Of a stretch of 64,000 nt of DNA, positions 1 to 10,998 are shown one piece after another. The DNA is taken from assembly GCF_014203115.1 (NCBI RefSeq), contig NZ_JACHIJ010000003.1, positions 248,001 through 312,000 of the forward strand, read 5' to 3'. The DNA comes from Afipia massiliensis. Its GTDB lineage: Bacteria > Pseudomonadota > Alphaproteobacteria > Rhizobiales > Xanthobacteraceae. Numbering within the stretch: position 1 is the stretch's first letter; each line of letters begins with the position of its first letter. The notes beneath the pieces are model-generated. The model did not search any database. It worked only from the letters and a program-made list of their open reading frames with translations, and had not been told where the DNA came from. The translations under genes were made by a program, and so were the position numbers.

Positions 1-1223
1 CTGAGGCCGCGAAGCGCGCCGGCGGCTACGGTCTGAATGCCGTCGGCGATAAAGAACGTCGCGCCGACCAGCATCAGCGTCGCGGCGAGTTCGACGGCAG
101 TCATGCCCTGCTGCGTATCGCCGAAGAAAAGCCGCGCGAGATCAAACCGCACGACAATGACGGCGAGCGTCATGGTCGTCATGAATACAATACCGAGAAT
201 CGTCGCAACGGCTCCAGCGCGCCGGATCGCAGCCGTGTCGCCGCGCCCGAACGCCTGTCCGACGCGCACGGTGGCGGCCATGCCGATGCCGAACGGCACC
301 ATGAACAGGATGGCTGCGATCTGCAGCGCGATCTGATGCGCCGCAAGGGCGCTCGTGCTGATCAGGCCCATCAGAAGACCCGCGCCGGAGAACAATCCGT
401 ATTCGAGCAGGAACGACAGCGCGATCGGCGCGCCGATCACGACAAGCTGCCGCATCAGCGGCCAGTCGAACCGCCAGAAGCGGCCGAGCACGTGAAACTT
501 CTTGAACGGCCGCTGGCTGTAGGTGAACCACAGCGCTGCTGCGCACATGCCGAAGTTCACGCTGGTGGTGGCGACGCCCGCGCCCAGTAGTTCCAGCTTT
601 GGCATGCCCCAGTGGCCGTGGATCAGCGCGTAGCCGAGCACGGCATTGGCCGGAATCGCGGCCAGCGTGATCCACAGACCAGGTTCGGGTCGGTTGACCG
701 CGCCCATGAAATTGCGGATCGCCATGAAGCACAATGCGGGCGCCATGCCGGGCGCGAGCCCCAGCAGATAACGCTGCGCAAGGCGTGCATTCTCCGGCGC
801 CTGACCGAGCAGGATCAGGATCTGCTCACCGAACAGCGGCAGCATCATCATCGGTACACACAGCAGCAGCGCGGCCCACAGGCCGACGCGGAGCGCACGG
901 CGGACTGTACGCGGCTGACGCGCGCCCAGCGCCTGTGCCGCGAGCGGCGCCACGGCCGACACCAGCCCCATGCCGATCACGAAGGCAACGAAGAACACCG
1001 TATGCGCCAGCGACGCGGCGGCGACCGCAGTGTCGCCGAGGCGTCCGATCAGCGCGAGATCGGTGGTCATCATGGCGATCTGGCCCAGTTGCGTCAGAGC
1101 AATGGGCATTGCCAGCTTGATCGTTTCGATGAATTCGGTCGCAGTGGCGCTTCTGGCGAAGCTGGCCACACCGGTCGCGGAGCCGGACTCGGCTTTGTCG
1201 AGGGATGTCATGGGCACAGCCAT
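1..1223 (-). CDS. MATE family multidrug/cation efflux protein (partial, C-terminus off the left edge)
   Basis: The minus strand is open from 1223 to the window edge, about 407 codons, so the gene is cut at its C-terminus. The product is a multi-pass membrane protein of the MATE/NorM type, a cation-coupled drug antiporter of the inner membrane. Visible features are a first helix reading AMPIALTQLGQIAMMTTDLA, the characteristic LGDTAVAAASLAH stretch just after it, and repeated hydrophobic segments with GMAP and NFMGAVNRP loops. MATE proteins are usually about 450 residues, so little is missing. An in-frame ATG at 1211 is an alternative start; neither has a strong ribosome site. The gene lies downstream of gyrB on the same strand with 70 bp between them. 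Confidence 0.85.
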   Translation of the reverse strand, partial: MAVPMTSLDKAESGSATGVASFARSATATEFIETIKLAMPIALTQLGQIAMMTTDLALIGRLGDTAVAAASLAHTVFFVAFVIGMGLVSAVAPLAAQALGARQPRTVRRALRVGLWAALLLCVPMMMLPLFGEQILILLGQAPENARLAQRYLLGLAPGMAPALCFMAIRNFMGAVNRPEPGLWITLAAIPANAVLGYALIHGHWGMPKLELLGAGVATTSVNFGMCAAALWFTYSQRPFKKFHVLGRFWRFDWPLMRQLVVIGAPIALSFLLEYGLFSGAGLLMGLISTSALAAHQIALQIAAILFMVPFGIGMAATVRVGQAFGRGDTAAIRRAGAVATILGIVFMTTMTLAVIVVRFDLARLFFGDTQQGMTAVELAATLMLVGATFFIADGIQTVAAGALRGL

Positions 1224-1293
1224 ATCACAGCGGTCGGCCAAATCATGGCCGGTGATGCATCGCAGCTAGTCGAATGTGAAGCTGCCGCCCCGC

Positions 1294-3801
<2,508 letters not shown>

Positions 3802-3986
3802 TCAATTTGTGCCATGAAAACAGTTAAGCTCCTAGGACAAAGTGGCGCCCTGCAAGCTATTGAATAAATGGGAATATTCGGCTGTTTTTCAAGGCTCCGA
3901 AACGGCATTTTCGGGGCTGTGGAAAAGCCTGATTCGGACCGTCTGCGCAGGCTCCGTTGGCGACGATTTTGGCTTGCGATTCTGCC

Positions 3987-5126
3987 TTACGCGCGGCGCG
4001 AAACCTGGCCGCCCTCGACATCGAAAACGTCCGAGCCCGCGCCAACGTCGACGAAGGCCGCAGGGTCCGCCCCGGTCATCCAGACCTGCGCGCCGAGCTT
4101 TGTCAGTTCATCGAACAGCGCAGCGCGGCGTCCGGGATCGAGGTGTGCGACGACTTCATCGAGCAATAGTAACGGTGTGATGCCGGTCATCTCGGCCACC
4201 AGATTGGCATGGGCCAGCACGAGGCCGATCAACAGCGCCTTTTGCTCGCCGGTGGAGGCATCGCGCGCCGGCATGTTCTTCGGCGCGTAGATCACCATCA
4301 GGTCCGTCAGGTGCGGTCCGTTCAGCGTGCGCCCGGCGGCGGCATCTTTCGCGCGGCTCTCGCGCAGCATCTCGCGATAGCGGTCCTCCACGGCGGTGGC
4401 CGTGTCGGTGAGCAGGGCATTCTCCATCCAGCCGTCGAGCGCAATCAGCGCGGACGGAAACGCCGACGCCGACCCGCGCGCGGCAAGCATCCCCGCGAGG
4501 CGCTGCAGGGTCTGGCCGCGTTGCGCGGCGACCGCGACGGCGAGTTCCGCGGTTTCGCGCTCAATGGCGTCGCACCAGTGAGCGTCGAAGTTGCGGTCTT
4601 CCAGCAGGCGGTTTCTCGAACGCAATGAGCGATCCAGCGCCGAGACACGGCTCGAATGTTCGCTGTCGATGGCGAGCACCAGCCGGTCGAAAAAGCGTCG
4701 GCGCTCTGAGGCCGCGCCCATGAACAGGCTGTCCATCGCCGGCGTCAGCCAGACCATACGCAAATGATCACCGAAGGCAGTCGCGGAGGTGGCCGGTTCA
4801 CGATCGATGCGCACACGGCGTGGCGAGGTTGTGCCGTCCGCGCGGGGCGCATCGATGCCGGTGCCGAGGGTGGCGAGGCCGAGTTCGCCTTCGACTTCCG
4901 CGGATACGGCCCACGATCCATCGCCTTGAATATCCGCGACGTCGTCCAGCGTGGCGCGGCGCAAGCCGCGTCCCGGCGACAGAAACGAGATCGCTTCGAG
5001 GCAGTTGGTTTTCCCGGCGCCGTTGGGGCCGACCAGCACCACAACATCGCCACGCGTCTCCACGCTCGCCGCGCGGTAGTTGCGGAAATGCGTCAGGCTG
5101 AGGCGCAGGATGCGGGAGACGGTCAT
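3987..5126 (-). CDS. recF: DNA replication and repair protein RecF
   Basis: RecF is an SMC-like ATPase that helps load RecA at single-strand gaps through RecFOR. The protein is 379 residues from the ATG at 5126. Walker A is GPNGAGKT at residues 33-40. The ABC-type signature region reads RDASTGEQKALLIGLVLA and Walker B reads LLLLDEVVAHLD. An upstream in-frame start at 5180 is rejected because the extra N-terminus (MAGLVPAIHVF) is a translation of the palindromic repeat at 5158-5180 and not RecF sequence. In relatives recF directly follows dnaN; here the two are separated by about 8.7 kb of inserted DNA. Confidence 0.96.
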   Translation of the reverse strand: MTVSRILRLSLTHFRNYRAASVETRGDVVVLVGPNGAGKTNCLEAISFLSPGRGLRRATLDDVADIQGDGSWAVSAEVEGELGLATLGTGIDAPRADGTTSPRRVRIDREPATSATAFGDHLRMVWLTPAMDSLFMGAASERRRFFDRLVLAIDSEHSSRVSALDRSLRSRNRLLEDRNFDAHWCDAIERETAELAVAVAAQRGQTLQRLAGMLAARGSASAFPSALIALDGWMENALLTDTATAVEDRYREMLRESRAKDAAAGRTLNGPHLTDLMVIYAPKNMPARDASTGEQKALLIGLVLAHANLVAEMTGITPLLLLDEVVAHLDPGRRAALFDELTKLGAQVWMTGADPAAFVDVGAGSDVFDVEGGQVSRRA

Positions 5127-5157
5127 TAGTGGCTCAAAGCGATCCCTAAAGACGTGG

Positions 5158-5180
5158 ATGGCCGGGACAAGCCCGGCCAT
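5158..5180. repeat. Short palindromic intergenic repeat (ATGGCCGGG hairpin)
   Basis: The arms ATGGCCGGG (5158-5166) and CCCGGCCAT (5172-5180) form a perfect 9-bp stem with a 5-nt loop. I recognise this from memory as a common dispersed palindrome in Bradyrhizobium-type genomes, often mistranslated as MAGLVPAIHVF at the N-terminus of neighbouring genes. It lies just upstream of recF, outside the inserted element. Confidence 0.7.
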
Positions 5181-5220
5181 GACGCAATCTAGTGAGCATG
5201 TGAGTGAACAGAAAGAGCCT

Positions 5221-5228
5221 TACACCCG
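5221..5228. other. Putative left attachment core (TACACCCG)
   Basis: This 8-bp sequence matches 13901-13908 at the dnaN terminus exactly and in the same orientation. On the minus strand it continues as CGGGTGTAAGGC, so fused to the dnaN body it would give the codons CGG GTG TAA and a natural stop. This suggests it is the original end of dnaN displaced to the far side of the insertion. The match is short, so confidence is moderate. Confidence 0.5.
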
Positions 5229-5245
5229 TTCTATGCACTTACAGA

Positions 5246-5354
5246 TGTAAACTGTGTGTTTGAGCGCTGCAAATAAGGGGCGGAGCTGAGATTGAGCCAT
5301 AGTTTGTAAACTTTGAGTCTGACAAGGGGCCATTTTCAAGGATTCAGGTTTACA
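5246..5354. repeat. Left-end cluster of TGTAAAC motifs
   Basis: TGTAAAC occurs at 5246-5252 and 5305-5311, and its complement GTTTACA at 5348-5354. The middle copy lies in a near-palindrome, AGTTTGTAAACT (5301-5312). The same motif recurs at the right end of the element (13774-13780 and 13831-13837). Such arrays are the expected form of recombinase-binding arm or core sites. Binding itself is inferred. The 5127-5447 stretch otherwise shows no gene. Confidence 0.55.
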
Positions 5355-5447
5355 CTTTTTTGCTATGCGGATCCCCTTTTTTGGGGACGCTGCCTAAGCC
5401 AGTTGTTCGTAAAGAGCGAGCTGATCATCTTCCCGAACTGGCGAGTG

Positions 5448-5702
5448 TCACGTGTGGACGCCGTGCTGGAGTCGAACAAGAAGATCTTCCACAAGTTCAA
5501 CGCCAGCAGGTGTCGCCAACAGATCGATCGGTCTGCGCTGGTTCAAGCCGATAGCCGGCTGTTCCAACCATCGCTCTGCTGCCTCCTTGGACCCGAAGAC
5601 GGATGTCGCTGCGGCCAAGATCTCCGCGAACTTCCGCCGGTCATTACCTGGCTTCGGCATTGCCTGATGTGCCAACCTCAATTTCGATATCGAACGCTGC
5701 AA
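5448..5702 (-). CDS. DUF2384 (MbcA/ParS/Xre-type) antitoxin domain protein, possibly truncated
   Basis: The 84-residue product ends in the conserved toxin-binding module of MbcA/ParS/Xre antitoxins: VFGSKEAAERWLEQP, then a PIDLLATPAGVELVEDLL segment and a short C-terminal tail. In that family the domain pairs with RES or other toxins. Full antitoxins are usually about 130-150 residues with an N-terminal helix-turn-helix, which is absent here. The only in-frame start is a TTG at 5702, with a stop (TAG) about 19 codons further upstream. No toxin gene follows, because the element ends about 220 bp downstream. It may be a remnant or a solitary regulator. Confidence 0.55.
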   Translation of the reverse strand: MQRSISKLRLAHQAMPKPGNDRRKFAEILAAATSVFGSKEAAERWLEQPAIGLNQRRPIDLLATPAGVELVEDLLVRLQHGVHT

Positions 5703-5882
5703 ACGAGCTCGCGCATTCTCTGGGTTTCTCTGACCGCGGTTTCGCTATCTGAGCGACACGGCATTCGGAGCCGCGCGAAGCTTAGATCATCATATTTCAA
5801 CTCGATAATCCAATAAAGCCCACCTTTGAGCGTGCGTGGGGGAGGCGTACCCGACCAAACAACCGTAGCGCCGTGCTCGTCA

Positions 5883-5941
5883 CTGTCTAGGACGCTGCGC
5901 GCCGGCTCCGCCGGTGCCGCGTGCCGCGGCATCCTAGACAG
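5883..5941. other. Nested hairpin structure in a gene-free stretch near the left end of the element
   Basis: The outer arms CTGTCTAGGA (5883-5892) and TCCTAGACAG (5932-5941) pair perfectly. Between them are two perfect 5-bp hairpins with 3-nt loops: CCGGC-TCC-GCCGG (5902-5914) and CCGCG-TGC-CGCGG (5917-5929). The whole can fold as a three-way junction. It sits in the 5703-6017 stretch between the DUF2384 gene and the helicase gene, where I find no convincing gene. It could be the helicase operon terminator, a structured RNA or a recombination site. Confidence 0.5.
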
Positions 5942-6017
5942 CGCCTGTGCGCGACGCTCCTTGGAGGGGGTAGGTCGGGACGGAAGGATGGCCGCCAGTC
6001 GAACAGAAGGATGGAGG

Positions 6018-8126
6018 TCAGGGATAGACCAGCTGGGGCTTCTGTCGGCACCCCAAGCCGGTGTCCCGCCGGGATGAAGCAGGGTCGGCTTGGATCGCCT
6101 GCGAGAGCGCCCGAAGGTCTCCCACGAACACGACCTGTCGCTTTGCTCTGGTGAGCGCCGTGTAGATCAGAGTCCGATCGAGAATGCGGCTTTCCACAAC
6201 CGGGATGATGACCTTGGGGAACGCACTGCCCTGAGCTTTGTGGCAGGTGATCGCATAGGCGAGTTCGAGGTCCGGAAGGGCGTACGCCGGCAGCAGTTTG
6301 GATTCGCCATCAAAGGCGATCTCGAGAGCTGGCCCTTCATCTGTCTGAACTCGATCCACGACGGTCCCGATGCTACCATTGTAGAGATCGAGCTCGTAGT
6401 CGTTCACGGTCCAGATTACCGGCTCTCCAGGGCAGAACCGATCGAACAGGACGGGTGCGTCACGCATCGCTGTTTCATGGCAAGCGGCGTTGATCGCGCG
6501 GATCGAACCACTAGCTCTGTCGTTCGTCCCTTTGACCGAGCCTATGACCTGCACCTGGCTGGGTCCACCCATCGCAGATAATAAAGAGTGTACCTTGTCG
6601 ACGATCTCAGTTCGATTGCACGCCACGAGTGACACCCCGGTGCTGCGGCTTGCATCGAAGTGGTCGAAGGAAGGAAGCCGCCCGTCCCGCACGGCGCGAG
6701 CAGGACCGGGAATGCCGGATTCTTTAGCCTGCCGCATCACCTCGGTAAGCTCCATCTTCGGGATTGAGCTATCGGTCGCGAGCACATGCAGTGTTAGACC
6801 AAAGCCGATCGGAGGAAGCTGTGCCGGATCCCCTACGAGCAACAGACGGCACGATGGGGTGAGTGCGCGGATGATGCGATAAAGAGTCGCGAGATCCAGC
6901 ATGCTTGCCTCGTCGACGATAACGAGGTTGCGGCCTTCGAGCTTCATTTCCTCACGCTCAATCCGGCCCAACCACCCCGCGATCGTCCGGGCGGGGTAAT
7001 TCGTCGCCTCGCGCATGCGCAGGGCCGCACGGCCCGAGAGAGCGATCTGATGGACGGTCCGTCCGGAATCGCGGGCCATCGCGACTATCGCAGACAGAGT
7101 TGCGGTCTTGCCCACGCCAGCGCCCCCAAGCAGCAGAGACAACCGCTGTTCAGAGACCATGCGGACCGCTGCGCGTTGAGTTTCAGTGAGACGCAAGCCG
7201 GATGAGGCCTCATGACGATCGAGAACGTCTTCAGTAACTGTCTTGCTGGGCGGGCGGCCCACAAGCGCTGCGCAGCGTTCAGCGACAAACCGCTCCATCA
7301 TGGCGACGCCAGGCGCCATCCATCCGTCGTGGGCCTTGACTGCTCCGCCAGCTTCGGCGGCCGCTGTCACCGCCTTTTCGGTGAGGTCGGCGCTTAGCTT
7401 TCGGTTGATGCGATCGACAAGCTCCTGATTCGAGGTCCATGTGTGCTTCAGGTCCAGCCGATCGAAGAGGACACTTTCTACGACGGCAGCCAGGCGTCGC
7501 GGATCATCATCACGAACACCGATGGACCGGGCCGCATCATCGACGCGGGCCCAGTTCTCAAAGGCGATAAGACGATAGGGATTGGCCTCCAGCTTGGATG
7601 TCACATCGGCGCCATAGCAATCGACCAGCTTGCGGGCAAGCGCCGGCCGGAAGCCGTGGCGATCGAGCCAACGGTAGGCTGCGACTTCCGCCGACAGGCG
7701 CCTCCAACCGTCGAGCAAAGTCGAAGCCTGCGCTACCGCGCGACGGCCGGGACCGAGGACTTCGAAGAGACGATCGATCTCTCCGACGTCGAGGATGCTG
7801 TAGAGCTCTTCGCCGAACCGCTCCCAGAGAGCCTGCGCGGTCTTCTCGCCGACGTGGGGGAAGTTCGGACCCTGCAGCAGACCGACAATCAACCGTCCCG
7901 ACGCCCTAGTCAGCTCCGCACTGTCCACGATGACCTGCCGCCCGAAGCGGGGGTCGTTGCGGATCTTTCCTCTGATCAGCCAGACCTCGCCGGGCACGGG
8001 CGTGCGGGGCATCGCGTTCTTGTCGGCGACGAGCCGCCACCGGCTGCCGCCGGCCGTGGTGGCGTTGAAGATGTATCCCCGGAACGAGGTCGACAGAACG
8101 TTGTCGATCGTAACGGTCTGGGTCAT
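6018..8126 (-). CDS. RecD2-like ATP-dependent DNA helicase of the mobile element
   Basis: The 702-residue protein is a superfamily 1B helicase. An N-terminal OB-like segment is followed by a helix-hairpin-helix region (about 75-150), as in RecD2. The motor contains Walker A GGAGVGKT (334-341), Walker B VIVDEAS (402-408), motif III GDPAQLPP (432-439), motif V ITCHKAQGS (626-634) and motif VI YTALTRAK (655-662), so all key ATPase motifs are present. RecD2 proteins are 5'-to-3' helicases. The start overlaps the stop of the preceding small gene by 4 bp (ATGA), making it the last gene of the recombinase operon. A role in processing transposition intermediates or in element replication is inferred. 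Confidence 0.85.
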   Translation of the reverse strand: MTQTVTIDNVLSTSFRGYIFNATTAGGSRWRLVADKNAMPRTPVPGEVWLIRGKIRNDPRFGRQVIVDSAELTRASGRLIVGLLQGPNFPHVGEKTAQALWERFGEELYSILDVGEIDRLFEVLGPGRRAVAQASTLLDGWRRLSAEVAAYRWLDRHGFRPALARKLVDCYGADVTSKLEANPYRLIAFENWARVDDAARSIGVRDDDPRRLAAVVESVLFDRLDLKHTWTSNQELVDRINRKLSADLTEKAVTAAAEAGGAVKAHDGWMAPGVAMMERFVAERCAALVGRPPSKTVTEDVLDRHEASSGLRLTETQRAAVRMVSEQRLSLLLGGAGVGKTATLSAIVAMARDSGRTVHQIALSGRAALRMREATNYPARTIAGWLGRIEREEMKLEGRNLVIVDEASMLDLATLYRIIRALTPSCRLLLVGDPAQLPPIGFGLTLHVLATDSSIPKMELTEVMRQAKESGIPGPARAVRDGRLPSFDHFDASRSTGVSLVACNRTEIVDKVHSLLSAMGGPSQVQVIGSVKGTNDRASGSIRAINAACHETAMRDAPVLFDRFCPGEPVIWTVNDYELDLYNGSIGTVVDRVQTDEGPALEIAFDGESKLLPAYALPDLELAYAITCHKAQGSAFPKVIIPVVESRILDRTLIYTALTRAKRQVVFVGDLRALSQAIQADPASSRRDTGLGCRQKPQLVYP

Positions 8127-8518
8127 CGCGGCAGGCGGCCTGTGGTGATCACATGATTCTCGATGTGCCCGAACTGGCGCACCTTGGCGCGAAGCTCCTC
8201 GTTCTCAGCCATCAACGCCGCGTTTCGCTGCTCCAGTTGATTGACACGATGTTCGAGGATGCGCCGTCGTTCGTCCGCCGGGTCGTCGTCGCGCTCGGCG
8301 AATCCGCCAAGTCCCTTCTCCTCGAGGACGGCCTTGAGCAGCCGGTTGCACTCGGGATTGGTGTAGAGGACGCCGCGGTCGAAGCCGCAGGCTTCAGCCA
8401 CGGCAGAGACGTTCAGCTTTCCGCCCCTGGCCGGCAAGCTTTCGACCGTGTCCAGATAGTGCTTCAGCGTCCGGAAGTGCTCGGCCGCGATCTCCTGCGT
8501 TGATTTGGACGTGGTCAT
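8123..8518 (-). CDS. Small helix-turn-helix/coiled-coil protein, TnpC-like
   Basis: The 131-residue protein has an N-terminal part, HFRTLKHYLDTVESLP, then KLNVSAVAEACGFDRGVLY, which resembles a DNA-binding helix-turn-helix. Its C-terminal half (about 80-118) is a heptad-rich coiled coil (HRVNQLEQRNAALMAENEEL). The layout is like the small accessory proteins (TnpC-type, DUF6262-like) that accompany paired tyrosine recombinases in Tn554-family elements. The family assignment is by resemblance only. It overlaps both neighbours by 4 bp, so the three proteins are probably co-translated. A role in bridging recombinases or choosing orientation is inferred. Confidence 0.7.
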   Translation of the reverse strand: MTTSKSTQEIAAEHFRTLKHYLDTVESLPARGGKLNVSAVAEACGFDRGVLYTNPECNRLLKAVLEEKGLGGFAERDDDPADERRRILEHRVNQLEQRNAALMAENEELRAKVRQFGHIENHVITTGRLPR

Positions 8519-8985
8519 GATGCTGCCTTCGCGCGTGACCGGGCCTTTCGATTGAAGGCGCTTGGCTCGCCGGGCGTTGCACCTCGGTCGATCGGCGGCA
8601 GTGGCCGGCTCAAGAACTTCTCATCCAGACCGCGTGTGGATGCGTTGTAGGTCCAGACCACGAACTGCTCCAGCAGAGCGCTGTTTTCGGCGGACAGCCG
8701 GTCTCTTTCCGCTTCCAGCCGATTTATACGCTCCAGCGCCCTTCCAAGCTCCGTCGATGCTGTTTCCCCAGCCGCCGTCATTCGGCGAAGAGCCGCTTTC
8801 CTGACGGTGAAGGCGATCTTGATGCCTTCGATCTTATCGAGCCCCTGACGCGTGTATGACGTCTTGAAGCGGGCCTTGATGAACTCGCGCAGCGCGTCCC
8901 AGGTCAGCGGTCCGTCGGTGGCGTTCCAGCCGTCGATCGCTTCCTTCAATGTCTGGATCTGAGTGTCTGTCAGCTTCTTCGGCAC
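8515..8985 (-). CDS. Small coiled-coil accessory protein of the recombinase operon
   Basis: I do not recognise a named family for this 156-residue protein. The N-terminal 65 residues (for example GPLTWDALREFIKARF and SYTRQGLDKIEGIKIAF) look like a compact helical, possibly DNA-binding domain. Residues about 72-110 form a coiled coil with leucine/alanine heptads (ELGRALERINRLEAERDRLS). The C-terminal tail is basic (RKARSRAKAAS). It starts 3 bp after the large recombinase and overlaps the next small gene by 4 bp. Its organisation parallels its downstream neighbour, so the two may be a heteromeric pair. Confidence 0.7.
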   Translation of the reverse strand: MPKKLTDTQIQTLKEAIDGWNATDGPLTWDALREFIKARFKTSYTRQGLDKIEGIKIAFTVRKAALRRMTAAGETASTELGRALERINRLEAERDRLSAENSALLEQFVVWTYNASTRGLDEKFLSRPLPPIDRGATPGEPSAFNRKARSRAKAAS

Positions 8986-8988
8986 GGT

Positions 8989-10998
8989 TCACCCCAATCG
9001 GATATTGGCGAGCAACGCCTTCAGATCGGCGTCTTCGTCGGCGCGCTTGTCGATCGAGATGCGAATCTCGGAAGGCATTTCGGGAGTCGGAAGCTGAACA
9101 ATGGAGCCGTCCGGGATCGAGGCGTCCTCGTGGATCGCTTTCATTCTCTTGAGCCGCTCGATGGTCTTCATCTGGTGCACCGTCCAGCGGTCCGCACCGA
9201 CTGCTCCGCTTGTTTCGGCCGCGCGCGCATGCTTCAGCGCGGATTCGGTCTCTTCGATTCGCGTTTCAACGCTGGCCTTCTGCCGAGCATCCCCTTTGAT
9301 GAAGGTGTGCTCGGAGCAGTTTCCACAATCGCCGTGGAGTTGGCAGGGGGTGAGTGCAAAATCATGGATGCAGAAGCCCAGGTCCGTCGTATGGGCGGCC
9401 GGAATCTGCATCCGCATGAACTCCGCGCGCTCGACGGGATCCTGCGGAGCGATCTCACCCATGGGGCCGAACACCTTGACGTCGCCGGCGTTCGCCGCGA
9501 TGCCTTCGACGGTCGCGAGGAACTCGTCAGCGGTGATGTGATTGTAGGCTTGGTTCTGCGCGACGCTCTTGCGGCCCGACCAGCGCGCGATATCGATCTG
9601 ACTGAGACCACCCCTCTGGGCGATCGTGTTCAGCCAGTGGCGGAAGGCATGCGACGTCACGACGATCCGGGATCCGTCCGGTTCGGTGAAGCCGTATCGC
9701 TCGAACAGGCTGCTTGTGCGGCTTTCCGGTCCCGCACCCAAGAAGGCGTTCACATGCACGATGTTGATCCGTTGCACGACGCTGTGGTGAGTGGACCGCG
9801 ACGGGATCAGTTCGTTCATCCGGATCGCGCAAAGGGCTTCCGAGAACTTCATACCGGTGCGATCGTCGAAGATGGGGAAGCCGCGCGGCATCAGCTTGAG
9901 CAATGCTGCCTCAACGTCCCGGAACAGATAAGCGTGCGAGTCGGTTGACAGGCGCTTTCTACGGACCGGCGTGAGCTTCAGCACTTTAGCAAAAGGGCTT
10001 GTAATCGAGTTCGAGCCGCAGATGGCTGCGATGTCCCTCGTTGTGACCTCGGTCTGCGAGCGAAGATGCACCAACTCAGGAGGCAGATAGAGAGCGTTAG
10101 GGTTCTCTTCGTACCAGCGCGCGATGATGCGCGCAGGTACGGTCGCTTCGCGCAGCCGTTTGATGGCCTCGCGGACTATCTCGACCATCGACGGTATGAT
10201 CCACTTCACCGTTGCTTCGCCGCCCTTCACCGGGCGCCAGGCGATCCCATACAGGCCGTCCTGCTCGACCTCGCACTTGACCGGCAGCGTCAGGACCTCG
10301 CTGATCCGCTCCGGCGCGGCGACGAGCAGGCCGATGATCCCGGTCAAGATCGCGTCGGCAACGCCTTCCGCCGAACGGAAGATGGATGGCAGTGCATCAA
10401 GGGCGGCTTGCGATGGCAGTTGCTCGCTTCTCTTCTTGGCCGAGTCCAACGACACGGTCCGCAGATGGTCCGTCTTGAGCGGGATCGGGTTGCGCCAGGC
10501 GAGCCTGTGCGCCGTCATGTGGTGGCGATCAAGGAAGTCCGACAGCTCTTCGAGGTAGCCTCCGCAGTTTGCCGCGCGGTTCGAGGCCCATCGCTCGCGG
10601 ATGACTCGAGCAGCTTCGTTCAAAATCCCGCTGTCGATTTCCCAGACCTTCCGCCCCTCCAGAGCTTCTTCCAGTGCCCGGAACGCAGCGATCTTTACGC
10701 CCACCGTCTTAGTCGGGCCGAGACCGTAGGAGTACCGGACGTAGGCCTTGATGAACGACCCGAACGGCTCGTCGAGAGGAGGCGCTGGTTTACGGGAGAT
10801 CCCGCCGAACTTTCTGAAGGAGAGCGACAGGTCACGGGTGCGCGGTCCCCAAATCTGGACGCCGACGGGCCATTGAGGAGCATCGAAGTCGAGGTCTGCA
10901 CCAAAGACCTTGAGTTCGTCTCGGGCGAGCTGGACGAACTCTTCGACGTTGCGCCGCGCATCTAGCGCGTCTTTCGGAACGAACGGGACAACGCTCAT
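8989..10998 (-). CDS. Large tyrosine recombinase with C-terminal cysteine cluster (third of three)
   Basis: From the ATG at 10998 the product is 669 residues. The recombinase core has Arg231 (APERISEVL), the His450-x-x-Arg453 box (TSHAFRHWL), Trp473 (IARWSGRKS) and a likely nucleophile Tyr485 (NQAYNH). Downstream is a putative zinc-binding cluster, Cys543, Cys552, Cys558 and Cys561, then a charged helical tail. The start overlaps the preceding stop as ATGA at 10995-10998. A longer in-frame reading up to 11181 runs into the preceding gene and has a low-complexity Arg/Pro N-terminus, so it is rejected. The size, about 670 residues, is large for an integrase and comparable to TnpB-type transposases. 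Confidence 0.88.
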   Translation of the reverse strand: MSVVPFVPKDALDARRNVEEFVQLARDELKVFGADLDFDAPQWPVGVQIWGPRTRDLSLSFRKFGGISRKPAPPLDEPFGSFIKAYVRYSYGLGPTKTVGVKIAAFRALEEALEGRKVWEIDSGILNEAARVIRERWASNRAANCGGYLEELSDFLDRHHMTAHRLAWRNPIPLKTDHLRTVSLDSAKKRSEQLPSQAALDALPSIFRSAEGVADAILTGIIGLLVAAPERISEVLTLPVKCEVEQDGLYGIAWRPVKGGEATVKWIIPSMVEIVREAIKRLREATVPARIIARWYEENPNALYLPPELVHLRSQTEVTTRDIAAICGSNSITSPFAKVLKLTPVRRKRLSTDSHAYLFRDVEAALLKLMPRGFPIFDDRTGMKFSEALCAIRMNELIPSRSTHHSVVQRINIVHVNAFLGAGPESRTSSLFERYGFTEPDGSRIVVTSHAFRHWLNTIAQRGGLSQIDIARWSGRKSVAQNQAYNHITADEFLATVEGIAANAGDVKVFGPMGEIAPQDPVERAEFMRMQIPAAHTTDLGFCIHDFALTPCQLHGDCGNCSEHTFIKGDARQKASVETRIEETESALKHARAAETSGAVGADRWTVHQMKTIERLKRMKAIHEDASIPDGSIVQLPTPEMPSEIRISIDKRADEDADLKALLANIRLG

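Noticed and set aside
3918..3926. TGTGGAAAA as a DnaA box between recF and gyrB
   Set aside because: Two mismatches to the consensus and isolated; not enough to call a binding site.
5127..5180. Extended N-terminus of recF from 5180
   Set aside because: The extra residues (MAGLVPAIHVF) translate a palindromic repeat; RecF homology begins at 5126.
5313..5816. 167-codon plus-strand frame at the left end of the element
   Set aside because: It is antisense to the DUF2384 domain and shows no domain of its own.
5678..5932. 84-codon minus-strand frame upstream of the DUF2384 ORF
   Set aside because: It begins inside the nested hairpin at 5883-5941, has no recognised domain and overlaps the better-supported ORF in another frame.
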